Origin: Gp6-AA40 sp035293405
GTDB lineage: Bacteria > Acidobacteriota > Vicinamibacteria > Vicinamibacterales > UBA2999
Length of the DNA stretch: 64,000 nt
Assembly (NCBI GenBank): GCA_035293405.1
Contig: DATDOE010000093.1
Location: forward strand, 82,896 to 146,895
Direction: 5' to 3'
Of this stretch, positions 8,291-16,134 are shown one piece after another (the stretch's first letter is position 1; the number at the start of each line of letters is the position of its first letter). A model generated the notes under the pieces. That model searched no databases, had not been told where the DNA came from, and saw only the letters and a list, made by a program, of their open reading frames with translations. Made by a program: the position numbers and the translations under genes.

Positions 8291-10497
8291 CGTTCGAGGT
8301 CCGCAGCCGCGGCGTCCACGAGCGTTCTCTCACGGTCGAGCGCGCGGGCGATCCGCCCAATCTCGGTGTCGGCCTCCGCGTATGTCTTCTGCTCAATCGC
8401 CTCGCGCACACCGGGCATCGTCTTTACGGCGTAGCCGGTGTAGAACCCAGGTGCGTAGAGCAGGTGGCGGTACCAGGGCCGACGCGGCAGGCCGGCGGGA
8501 TCGGTCAGTTGCCGCTCGCTCTGAATCAGGCGGGCGTTGACTCCCCTTGCCATCTCGGCGGTCACCCGTGGCTTCGCCGCGTCAACCGCCTTGCGATAGC
8601 GCTCGGCCGCGCGTGTGAGTGCATTGGCGGCGTTCTCCAGCGGCGCGAAGTTCAGCGCTGGCGGCAGCTCTTCGAGCGCCGGCGCCTTCTGCGGTCTCCG
8701 GCTGTCCGCGACGGCGGCGAACACACCCTCCTCGATCTGCCGGTTGCGCTCGCGCACCTCGTCCTGCTGCTCTTTGAGGAGTGCCTGCAGCTCACGCACG
8801 TAGGTCTGCACCGTGTCGGCCAGGTGTGTGAACTGGAACGGCAGCACGTCGGGCTCGGCCAGCCTGATGACCAGGCTGCCGACCGTCTGCGCCAGCGCCC
8901 GCGCATAGGCGAAGTCGGTGTCCAGGAACTTCGTGAAGTGGTAGTAGTCGTCGTAGATGGAGTGATAGATCCCGTCGCTGGAATCGAGCCCGCCGAACGC
9001 GAGGTTGAGAGACGGCACGCCGGCGTGCTGCAGGAACGCCGAGTAATCGGATCCTGAGCCGAGCGCGCTGATGCGCAGATCGGGCCGGGTGCGCGCCTCG
9101 GCGCGCGGCGCCGGGGGGCCGCTCGCAATCGCGCGCGCCTGCATCCGCTTCCAGACCGATTGCTTCGTCTGCGGATCCTCGACGTCGCGCGCCACCGCAT
9201 TCACCAGTCCTTCGAGCGCATGTGAGCCGCCGACACCGAGAAACCCGCGGCCGTTGCCGTCGGTATTGATGTACACAGCGGCCCGGTCGCGCAGCTCCTG
9301 CTCGTGATCTTCCACCCATTCCGTGGACCCGAGCAGTCCCTGCTCTTCCCCGTCCCATGCGGCATAGACGATCGTTCGCTTCGGCCGCCAGCCGCGCCTC
9401 ACGAGCTCACCAAGCGCGCGCGCTTCCTCGAGCTCGGCGGACATCCCGCTCGCCGGGTCCTGCGCGCCGTTGACCCACGCGTCGTGATGGTTGCCGCGCA
9501 CAATCCACTCGTCCGGGTAAATGGAGCCCGGCAAGCGCGCGATGACGTTGTAGGCGCGCGTGAGGCTCCAGTCGAAGGCGAGCTTCAGATGCACACGCGC
9601 CGGGCCCGGCCCGATGCGATAGGTGATCGGCAGCGCGCCTCGCCAGTCGGCGGGCGCGAGCCGACCGCCGAGCGCCATGAGCAGCGGCTGCGCGTCCCCG
9701 TAGGAAATCGGAAGCACGGGGATCTTCGTCAGCGTGGTCACCGCCTTCAAATCGAGCCGCGGCGCGGTGGCAGTCGCGCCCACGTTGGGCGTCAGCGGAT
9801 CGCCCGGGTAGGTCGGCATGTCCATCACGCTGCCGCGCTGGACCCCGTCCTTGTTCCGCATCGGTCCATCGGGAAACACGCCGTCCACGAAATACCCATC
9901 GTCCCGGGGGTCGGAATAAATCAGGCACCCGATCGCGCCATGCTCCGCGGCGACCTTCGGCTTGATGCCGCGCCACGACGCGCCGTAGCGCGCGATGACG
10001 ATGGCGCCCTTGACGGAGATGCCTCGCTTCTCGAGCTCCTCGTAGTCAAGGGGACGCCCGTAGTTGACGTAGACGAGCGGTCCGGTCACGTCACCGTCAA
10101 CCGAGTAGGCGTTGAAGGAGGGGAGCTGTTCGTCCTTCTGCGAAGACGTCGGGTCGCCGGGCACGGCAGGCTCTTCGAGCAGTGCCTTGAATCTGGTGGG
10201 CGCGACCATTTCGACCACGCGCTCCTTCGGCGTGGGAAAGAGCACGTCGTAGGTCTCGATGCGCGCGTCCCATCCCCATTCCTTGAAACGCGCCAGGATC
10301 CACTCCGCGTTCTGCTTGCCGTACGGGGAGCCGAGGTGGTGCGGGCGCGCGGTCATGACGCGCATGTACTCGCCGATGTTCTTCGCATCGGTGAGCCCGC
10401 GGAATGTCACATCCCAGGCCGGCGCGGGCTGTGCGGTCATCCGTCGAGACGGATGCAGAATCAAAAGGAGCAGCAGGAACGGAAGGAGTCTTCTCAT
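8281..10497 (-). CDS. M28 peptidase, glutamate carboxypeptidase II/TFR-like
   Basis: 738 residues with a signal peptide. The order is a PA-type insert domain (about 120-280), an M28 zinc-peptidase domain (about 310-570) and a transferrin-receptor-like dimerisation domain (about 590-735). Visible catalytic features are RGNHHDAWVNGAQDPASG (zinc ligands His/Asp, near 336), DGEEQGLLGS (catalytic and zinc-ligand Glu, near 382), INTDGNGRG, and a late YHSIYDDYYHF His. This is the domain set of N-acetylated alpha-linked acidic dipeptidases, which release C-terminal acidic residues from peptides. It is a probable periplasmic dipeptidase. A 16-bp duplication overlaps its end. Confidence 0.9.
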   Translation of the reverse strand: MRRLLPFLLLLLILHPSRRMTAQPAPAWDVTFRGLTDAKNIGEYMRVMTARPHHLGSPYGKQNAEWILARFKEWGWDARIETYDVLFPTPKERVVEMVAPTRFKALLEEPAVPGDPTSSQKDEQLPSFNAYSVDGDVTGPLVYVNYGRPLDYEELEKRGISVKGAIVIARYGASWRGIKPKVAAEHGAIGCLIYSDPRDDGYFVDGVFPDGPMRNKDGVQRGSVMDMPTYPGDPLTPNVGATATAPRLDLKAVTTLTKIPVLPISYGDAQPLLMALGGRLAPADWRGALPITYRIGPGPARVHLKLAFDWSLTRAYNVIARLPGSIYPDEWIVRGNHHDAWVNGAQDPASGMSAELEEARALGELVRRGWRPKRTIVYAAWDGEEQGLLGSTEWVEDHEQELRDRAAVYINTDGNGRGFLGVGGSHALEGLVNAVARDVEDPQTKQSVWKRMQARAIASGPPAPRAEARTRPDLRISALGSGSDYSAFLQHAGVPSLNLAFGGLDSSDGIYHSIYDDYYHFTKFLDTDFAYARALAQTVGSLVIRLAEPDVLPFQFTHLADTVQTYVRELQALLKEQQDEVRERNRQIEEGVFAAVADSRRPQKAPALEELPPALNFAPLENAANALTRAAERYRKAVDAAKPRVTAEMARGVNARLIQSERQLTDPAGLPRRPWYRHLLYAPGFYTGYAVKTMPGVREAIEQKTYAEADTEIGRIARALDRERTLVDAAAADLERLK

Positions 10498-10584
10498 CGG
10501 CTACAATCCCGTCGCGACATCGGCTTGCCTCACCAGACATTGAACCACGAAGGACGCGAAGAGCGCGAAGACCACGACGCAGCA

Positions 10585-11184
10585 ATGGATGATCACATCG
10601 TCGCCCGGCCACCCGCGGCGCTCGAAGCGATCCTCGGCGACACGGCGGCGCTCGGCTTCAACATGGCGTCGGAGCCAAAGACCGGCGCGCTGCTCAAAGT
10701 GCTGGCCGCGTCCAAACCGGGCGGACGGATCCTCGAGATCGGTACGGGTACGGGCGTCGGCACCAGCTGGCTGCTCGACGGCATGAACGAGGGCGCCCAT
10801 CTCGACACCGTTGACAGCGACGCCATGGTGTCGGCGGTCGCGAGACGACATCTGGGATCCGATTCCCGCGTGACGTTTCACCTCGCCGATGGCGCAGAGT
10901 TCGTGAGTCGATCCACTCCGGAGCGATTCGATCTGATCTACGCCGACGCGTGGCCGGGCAAGTTCAGCCATCTGGACCAGGCACTCTCGCTGCTGCGCCT
11001 CGGAGGGATGTATCTCATCGACGATCTGCTGCCGCAGACCAACTGGCCGGACGGTCACGCGCTGAAGGTGCCGGCGCTCATCAGCGATCTCGAAAGCCGC
11101 AGCGCATTTGTGAGCGTCAAGCTCTCGTGGGCGTCCGGGCTCATGATTCTCGTCCGCCAGGAGCGGGCGAAGGATCCTCGATGA
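10585..11184 (+). CDS. SAM-dependent O-methyltransferase-like protein
   Basis: 199 residues from the ATG at 10585. The frame is open for a long way upstream only because it is antisense to the peptidase gene. The class I Rossmann methyltransferase signature is GGRILEIGTGTGVGTSWLL (residues about 46-64), then LDTVDSD, and FDLIYADAWPGKFSHLDQAL as motif IV. The length and motifs fit the O-methyltransferase_3/catechol type. The substrate is unknown. The stop overlaps the start of the next gene as ATGA, so the two are probably translationally coupled. Short GCGAAG-type repeat sequence lies just upstream (about 10,543-10,580). Confidence 0.8.
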   Translation: MDDHIVARPPAALEAILGDTAALGFNMASEPKTGALLKVLAASKPGGRILEIGTGTGVGTSWLLDGMNEGAHLDTVDSDAMVSAVARRHLGSDSRVTFHLADGAEFVSRSTPERFDLIYADAWPGKFSHLDQALSLLRLGGMYLIDDLLPQTNWPDGHALKVPALISDLESRSAFVSVKLSWASGLMILVRQERAKDPR

Positions 11185-11564
11185 CCGGGACGTGGCAGCG
11201 ACGCGGGCTCTACATGGCCGGGGCCTGGAACATTGTCGGCGGGGCGAGTCCACTGCTGGACCCGGCCGGACACTTCGCGCAGTTCTACACCACGTCGCTG
11301 TCCCTGGCGGATCCGCTGCAGGCGTTCTTCTTCCGAACCACGTGGATCAATGCGATCGCGTGGGGCGTGGGCTACGCGCTCTCGGGGCGACACTCCGCCG
11401 CCAGGGTGCCCGTCCTCACGGCCGGCTGCGCCGGCAAGCTCGCATATTGCGGCGCCTGCATCGCGCTCTTCCTCAGCGGCGTCGGCAACGGATGGCTGCT
11501 CGCCACCGGCGTGGCCGACGTACTCTTTGCTGCGTTCTTCGCTTACGTTCTTACCCGTCGTTAA
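11181..11564 (+). CDS. Four-helix integral membrane protein
   Basis: 127 residues. Its ATG overlaps the preceding stop by 4 bp. Four hydrophobic segments are evident (about 10-25, 40-60, 70-95, 100-122). It resembles small DoxX- or DUF-type inner-membrane proteins, but no signature residues are clear. The function is not recognised. Coupling to the methyltransferase is the only context. Confidence 0.65.
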   Translation: MTGTWQRRGLYMAGAWNIVGGASPLLDPAGHFAQFYTTSLSLADPLQAFFFRTTWINAIAWGVGYALSGRHSAARVPVLTAGCAGKLAYCGACIALFLSGVGNGWLLATGVADVLFAAFFAYVLTRR

Positions 11565-11581
11565 CCAGAGGATACGAGGCC

Positions 11582-12202
11582 ATGCAGACGCGCGACGGCG
11601 GCGACGGCACTCTTGTCGTGACCTACGACGGCACCGGCTTCACGAAGTTTCTCCTCGTGATCGCGTTGGTCTTCGCTGGCACCGCGGTCTATGACGTCAC
11701 CATCGGTACGCGAGGCACCGATCGGATGATCGGCCTGGCTGGTGGTGTCGCCACCTGCCTTCTCGCCGGCCTCGTATCGCTCGAGCGGTCGCACTTTACG
11801 TTCGACTCGTCCACACGCACCATCGCATGGAGCCGGCGGTGGGGATTCCGCCGCCGCTCGGGATCGATTCCCTTCGACAGCGTCCGCGAGGTGGCCGTGC
11901 AGCGTCCGATTGGCGACGATGGAACGCCGAGCCGGCGCATCGCGCTTCAGATCCACAACGCGCGAGAGGTTCCCATCACCGTCGGCTTTCGACCGGATGG
12001 CGACGGAGCGATTCTCGAGGTTGCCGAGTCGATTCGCACCCGGCTCGGCCAGCCCCCCGCCGGATTGCCTTTGGCCTCGCTTCAGGCGCTCGTGGATGCC
12101 GGACAGACGATCGAGGCGATCAAACGCCTGCGCGAAGACGAAGGGCTTTCGCTGTCCGAGGCCAAGGGCCGCGTCGATGCCATGGCCAGGAAGCGCGGCT
12201 GA
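11582..12202 (+). CDS. Membrane protein with PH-like domain and L7/L12-like C-terminus
   Basis: 206 residues from the ATG at 11582. Two transmembrane helices (about 22-38 and 48-64) are followed by a PH/bPH2-like segment (FTFDSSTRTIAWSRRWG ... SIPFDSVREVAV ... RRIALQIHN). The last 45 residues (SLQALVDAGQTIEAIKRLRE, then EGLSLSEAKGRVD) read like the C-terminal domain of ribosomal protein L7/L12, where the matching helices bind translation factors. It is 17 bp after the preceding gene and is probably the third member of an operon. The role is unknown. Confidence 0.65.
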   Translation: MQTRDGGDGTLVVTYDGTGFTKFLLVIALVFAGTAVYDVTIGTRGTDRMIGLAGGVATCLLAGLVSLERSHFTFDSSTRTIAWSRRWGFRRRSGSIPFDSVREVAVQRPIGDDGTPSRRIALQIHNAREVPITVGFRPDGDGAILEVAESIRTRLGQPPAGLPLASLQALVDAGQTIEAIKRLREDEGLSLSEAKGRVDAMARKRG

Positions 12203-12292
12203 ACTCTCTCGCCCGCCGCGGTTTCCGACCCGCTCAAGCTTTGCTCCCGTACGCCGATTTCCCTTGTGGATGTGTGTAATCCGGGAGTGTCG

Positions 12293-13000
12293 ATGACTGT
12301 CAGATTCCGAGTGGCCCTCGTGGTGGCGCTTGCCCTCAGCGCGGGAGTAGCCGGTGCGGCCCGGGAAGTTCCGGCGTCGCCGGCGTGGAACAACGCGCTT
12401 GGCCTGCTGAAGGCCGGCAACGACCGCTTCGCGCGCAATGCCTCGACGCCTGTCTCGCTGAGCGTGAATCGGCGGCGCGAGCTGGCGACCACGCAAGCCC
12501 CGACCGCGATGGTGCTGTCGTGCGCGGACTCACGCGTGCCGCCTGAACACATTTTCAATGTCGGCCTCGGTGATCTGTTCGTCATTCGAACCGCCGGCGA
12601 GGTCATCGACCGCTCGATTCTCGCCACGATCGAGTACGGCGCCGAGCATCTGCACATTCCGCTTCTCGTCGTGATGGGGCACGAGTCGTGCGGTGCCGTG
12701 CGAGCCGCCGTCGAATCCAAGGGCCCTGCGGCGAGCCCGAGTCTGGATTACCTGCTGAAGGCGATTCAGGCAGCGAAGCGGCCGTCCACGCAGGAGCGCG
12801 ACGAGATCAAGTCGCTGATCCTGGCCAACGTGGAACAGGTCATCAACGACGCGATGGCGAAGAGCCCGCTGCTGCAGCACATGGTGGACGCGGGGCGCCT
12901 CGGCGTGGTCGGGGCCTACTACGAGCTGGTCAGCGGCCGTGTGATGTTCTCGGAGTCCGTGTCCGCGACCGCCGCAGGTCCGCGCGACGCCAGACACTGA
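12293..13000 (+). CDS. Beta-class carbonic anhydrase, exported
   Basis: 235 residues from the ATG at 12293, a better start than the one nine codons upstream because it leads directly into a signal peptide (residues 1-23, ending AGAA). Zinc-site motifs are complete: SCADSRVPPE (Cys near residue 76 plus the Asp/Arg dyad) and HESCGAV (His and Cys near 129-132). The enzyme interconverts CO2 and bicarbonate. The signal peptide indicates the periplasm, as in a subset of bacterial beta enzymes. The next gene starts 5 bp after the stop, suggesting co-transcription. Confidence 0.9.
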   Translation: MTVRFRVALVVALALSAGVAGAAREVPASPAWNNALGLLKAGNDRFARNASTPVSLSVNRRRELATTQAPTAMVLSCADSRVPPEHIFNVGLGDLFVIRTAGEVIDRSILATIEYGAEHLHIPLLVVMGHESCGAVRAAVESKGPAASPSLDYLLKAIQAAKRPSTQERDEIKSLILANVEQVINDAMAKSPLLQHMVDAGRLGVVGAYYELVSGRVMFSESVSATAAGPRDARH

Positions 13001-13005
13001 CCGTG

Positions 13006-13530
13006 ATGCGAGTAACGCTGGTCGTCGTGGCGGTGATGCTGGCGGCGTCTGAAACCGTCTTCGCGCAGGAACATGCGCCTCAGGCGCCGGCGCCGGTGGT
13101 GGCGCATCCGGCACCGGTAACAGTGACCGCGCGTCCGGCACCGGTGACGGTGGTCACGCGCCCGGCACCGGTCACGGCAGTCGCCCCGGCTACAGCCGCA
13201 GCCGCTCCGGCGAGAGCCCAGCGTGACGCGAAGGGTGTCATTACGCTGACATCACAGGAAACGGTCAAGGTGACGGCGGCGCAGCCACGCGCGACCGTTG
13301 CCGCGGCAATTGCCGACGCGCTGCGTGCGGCGGAAGCCGCCGCCACAAGACGCGCCCGCCCAGCGGTCTCAGCACCAGCGGCACACTCCCCACTAAGAGC
13401 CGTCAACTCTGCGCCGCAGCGACACTACGAGGTCGCCTGGCCCGAACAGCGTCTCGTCGTTCGCTGGCCGTCGGCGGCGACCGATCGCGTGACGGTCGCC
13501 TGGCCCGACGCGTTGACCACCGAGCCCTGA
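13006..13530 (+). CDS. Secreted Ala/Pro-rich repeat protein
   Basis: 174 residues. A signal peptide (1-20, ending VFAQ) is followed by four or five copies of a nine-residue (R/H)PAPVTV-type repeat (about 27-60), an Ala-rich helix-prone middle, and a C-terminus with two related RWPS/AWPD strands. The family is not recognised. It may be a cell-wall or envelope linker co-expressed with the carbonic anhydrase. A GTG one codon upstream is an alternative start. Confidence 0.65.
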   Translation: MRVTLVVVAVMLAASETVFAQEHAPQAPAPVVAHPAPVTVTARPAPVTVVTRPAPVTAVAPATAAAAPARAQRDAKGVITLTSQETVKVTAAQPRATVAAAIADALRAAEAAATRRARPAVSAPAAHSPLRAVNSAPQRHYEVAWPEQRLVVRWPSAATDRVTVAWPDALTTEP

Positions 13531-13552
13531 CAAGGCGCCGCTCGATCCCGAA

Positions 13553-13912
13553 TCACCCTTTCACGTAGGACAGCTTCTCCGCCACTTTGCCGTCGCGCAC
13601 GCGGAATATGTCCACGCCGCGCACGTGTCCGGCCGTGCCGTCGCGGACCCAGTGATAGATCCACTGGACCACGCAGCGATCGCCGGCGGCAAAGATCTCC
13701 TCGGTCTCGAAACGGGCCTGCGGTGACCGGCTGAAGAGCTCCTCCCAGAACGCGCGCACGGCGGCCTGGCCGGTGATGCGCGTGCCGTCGGGGGCCGGAC
13801 GCGTATTCTCGAACACGCAGTCGGCGGTCATGCCGCCCATGATCGCGTCGACATCGTGCCGATTGAACGCGTCATTGAATCGCTCGATGACCTCCCGCGC
13901 CGCGTCAGACAT
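13553..13912 (-). CDS. NTF2-like/SnoaL-like protein
   Basis: 119 residues covering one complete NTF2-like cone domain. It has an N-terminal VIERFNDAFNRHDVDAIMGG helix pair, FENTRPAPDGTRITGQAAVRAF, and terminal strands VVQWIYHWVRDG and VRGVDIFRVRDGKVAEKLSY. This pattern is the ketosteroid-isomerase-like group of unknown substrate. It is convergent with the repeat protein gene, with 22 bp between stops. Confidence 0.8.
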   Translation of the reverse strand: MSDAAREVIERFNDAFNRHDVDAIMGGMTADCVFENTRPAPDGTRITGQAAVRAFWEELFSRSPQARFETEEIFAAGDRCVVQWIYHWVRDGTAGHVRGVDIFRVRDGKVAEKLSYVKG

Positions 13913-13974
13913 GGCGCCAGTCTACCCCCGCATGCGTAGTGCGTCGGCGAGCGCAGGGGAAGCGGCGAGCGCAG

Positions 13975-14290
13975 TGCAAAACGGCCAACCGCAGAGATCC
14001 CTGAGAGGGCAGAGTTACGCCGAGGACTGCCATCACTTGCACGGGTGAGCCATAACCGCTACGGGTGACGCCGGCCGATACGGCCGGCGCATGGATCGAG
14101 GAGAGGCCGCGATCGCAAGCGCCATGAGAGGGATCCGACGCGTTTGCGACCGCGGTCTCTCCTCGATCCATGCCGCGCGTAGCGCGGTCACCCGTGTCTT
14201 CCCTCCGCGTGTCTTCGCGCTCTCTGCGAACTCTGCGTTGATCTTGTCTCCGCGCCTTCTGCTGCCTCTGCGCGCTTCGCGGGCGTGGCA
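13975..14290. repeat. Composite palindromic repeat element, copy 1
   Basis: The core lies between CGGGTGAC (14,062) and GTCACCCG (14,187-14,194). It contains a GCCGGCC/GGCCGGC hairpin (14,070-14,088), a 32-bp inverted repeat with three mismatches (14,090-14,121 and 14,141-14,172, starting CATGGATCGAGG) and a CCGCG/CGCGG hairpin (14,173-14,187). Flanks carry degenerate CGCAGAG/CTCTGCG repeats (13,990-14,020 and 14,195-14,288). The ends and right flank match those around the group II intron at 49.5-51.5 kb. This fills the 440-bp gap between the NTF2-like and TerB-like genes, and no gene is seen in it. Confidence 0.8.
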
Positions 14291-14354
14291 ATCAACTGGC
14301 TCAGTCCGCCGGCGTGCCACGCCGGGTGCGGAGCCGGTATATCGTTGACGGCGT

Positions 14355-14885
14355 ATGGGCAGCATTGCATCGTGGCTGGGGCTGGGAAAGACCGAGACGC
14401 CGGAGCACGCGCCGCTTCGTGAACTGGTCACCGCACTCGATCGTCTGGAGCCGGAGCGGGCCCACCATCTGGCACGGTTCGCCTACCTGCTCGGCCGCGT
14501 CGCGCACGCGGACCGCGTCGTGACCCGCGAAGAGACGGACACGATGGAGCAATTGGTACGCGACGAGGGCCAGGTCTCCAGCGATCAGGCCATGCTCGTC
14601 GTCAGCCTGGCGAAGGCGAGCAACCTGCTCTTTGGCGGGACCGCGGACTTCGAGGTCGCGCGTGAATTCGCCTCGCACGCCAGCTACCCCGAGAAGCTCG
14701 CGCTCGCACGATGCCTGTTTGCAGTGGCAGCCACCGACGCGTCGATCTCGATGATCGAGGAAACGGAGATCCACCGCATCCTCAATCAGCTTCGCATCGA
14801 GCCGTCCGATCTGACGGCGTTGCGGGTGGCGCACCGGAAGTTCCTGCCCGGCCTCGCGCCGCCGCCGTCGTCCAAGTCCAGCTGA
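14355..14885 (+). CDS. TerB-like protein
   Basis: 176 residues, all helical in appearance. The TerB/DjlA-N-like pattern is seen as LARFAYLLGRVAHADRVVTREETD, then MEQLVRDEG, and a second repeat ALARCLFAVAATDASISMIEETEIHRI, each with acidic loops of the kind that bind metal in TerB. TerB proteins are linked to tellurite resistance and envelope-stress complexes, but most stand-alone members are uncharacterised. No ter operon is nearby. The start is the first ATG after the repeat element. Confidence 0.75.
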   Translation: MGSIASWLGLGKTETPEHAPLRELVTALDRLEPERAHHLARFAYLLGRVAHADRVVTREETDTMEQLVRDEGQVSSDQAMLVVSLAKASNLLFGGTADFEVAREFASHASYPEKLALARCLFAVAATDASISMIEETEIHRILNQLRIEPSDLTALRVAHRKFLPGLAPPPSSKSS

Positions 14886-15028
14886 GGCTCAACGAGCGGT
14901 ACCCGCCTGTGGCTTGGCGCGCTGCGCTCCTTGCACACGCAGTAGAGCCAGCCGCTAAAGGTCCCGGTCCAAATGGACGACACTAGGGACAGGTGCTCTT
15001 CCTCCTCGAGCGCCTGCAAGGAAGATAC

Positions 15029-15961
15029 ATGCAGTTTCGTGGCATCACTCAATTTGCGGCTGTTTTTGCGCTTGCAGGCATATGTCCCCTCACGGCGGCC
15101 GCCCAAACCGCCGAGCCGGCGATCACCTTCAAGTCCGGTGTGGACCTGGTGTCCGTCTCGGCCGTGGTCCGGGACAAGAAGGGCAAGGTCGTCCGCTCGT
15201 TGAGCCCGAAGGATTTCGTGGTCGTCGAGGGCGGGCAGACGCGCAAGATCGTCAGCCTGCAGGCCGATGAGGCCGCACCAGCCAGCGTGGCGTTCCTTGT
15301 GGACGGCAGCGGCAGCATGCGGCTCGGCACGTCGCTCGACTCGTCGCGGCACATCTGCAACTGGCTGCTGAGCACGCTCGACCAGAAAAAGGACGATGCC
15401 GCGCTCCTGAGCTTCGACACCCGCCTGCTGACCCTTCGCGAGTTCACGGGAAGCTTCGAGCACGTGCGCAGCGGTCTCAACGAGCTCGAGACCTTCGGCG
15501 CGACATCGATCTACGACGCCATCGCCGGCGCATCCGCGCTCGTCGCGGACCGCGCCCGAAACCGCCGGGCCGTCATCGTCCTGACCGACGGCGACGACAA
15601 CGCCAGCGCGTATTCGGCCGAGGAAGTGGCGTGGATCGCCAGCACGATCGATGTGCCCGTGTACGTGTTCGCGGTTGGAGATACGGGCACGAAGGCAGAA
15701 GCCGGGGCCGCGAATCCTCGGGGGCAGACGAGCCCGCTCGCGGAGCTTGCCCGTGCGACAGGTGGCGACTTCTTCGTGGCGAGCAGCCCGGCGCTTGCGG
15801 TGGCCGGCATCACTCGTCTGGTTGACGAGCTCCGGCATCAGTATCTGATTGCCTTCGAGCCGTCCACCACGACCGGACTCCGCCAGATTGAAATCCGCGC
15901 CCGCAAGCCCGACCTCAAGGTCAGCTCGCGCCGCTGGTACACCGGCGGGGCCAGCGACTAG
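15029..15961 (+). CDS. VWA domain protein, acidobacterial VWFA-related family
   Basis: 310 residues from the ATG at 15029, chosen because it opens a signal peptide (MQFRGITQFAAVFALAG, ending AAAQ). An ATG 12 codons upstream has no support. The N-terminal part has the family motif FKSGVDLVSVSAVVRDKKGK and LSPKDFVVVEGGQ. The MIDAS motif DGSGSM (near residue 92) starts a VWA fold, with ATSIYDAIAGA and LTDGDDNAS following. This resembles the VWFA-related family abundant in Acidobacteriota. It is probably a periplasmic or surface adhesion or binding protein. Confidence 0.88.
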   Translation: MQFRGITQFAAVFALAGICPLTAAAQTAEPAITFKSGVDLVSVSAVVRDKKGKVVRSLSPKDFVVVEGGQTRKIVSLQADEAAPASVAFLVDGSGSMRLGTSLDSSRHICNWLLSTLDQKKDDAALLSFDTRLLTLREFTGSFEHVRSGLNELETFGATSIYDAIAGASALVADRARNRRAVIVLTDGDDNASAYSAEEVAWIASTIDVPVYVFAVGDTGTKAEAGAANPRGQTSPLAELARATGGDFFVASSPALAVAGITRLVDELRHQYLIAFEPSTTTGLRQIEIRARKPDLKVSSRRWYTGGASD

Positions 15962-15976
15962 GTCGCTGGAACCACC

Positions 15977-16020
15977 TCTGGGCTCTGGGCTCTGGGCTCT
16001 GGGCTCTAGGCTTTAGGCTT
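15977..16020. repeat. TCTGGGC heptamer array
   Basis: Four exact TCTGGGC units are followed by TCTAGGC and TTTAGGC, all in the same 7-bp phase, just after the VWA gene stop. Confidence 0.9.
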
Positions 16021-16134
16021 CGACCACTTCCCTCGCCGCGGTCACTCCCTCCGCAATCCGCCGTCCGTACTCCGCGTCAGCCCTATCGCAGCCGCAACCT
16101 GACCCTATAATCACCGGCGTCAGGAGGCTTCTTA

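Noticed and set aside
9304..10584. Long plus-strand frame opposite the M28/TFR-like peptidase
   Set aside because: Shadow of the peptidase gene; the real methyltransferase starts at the ATG at 10585.
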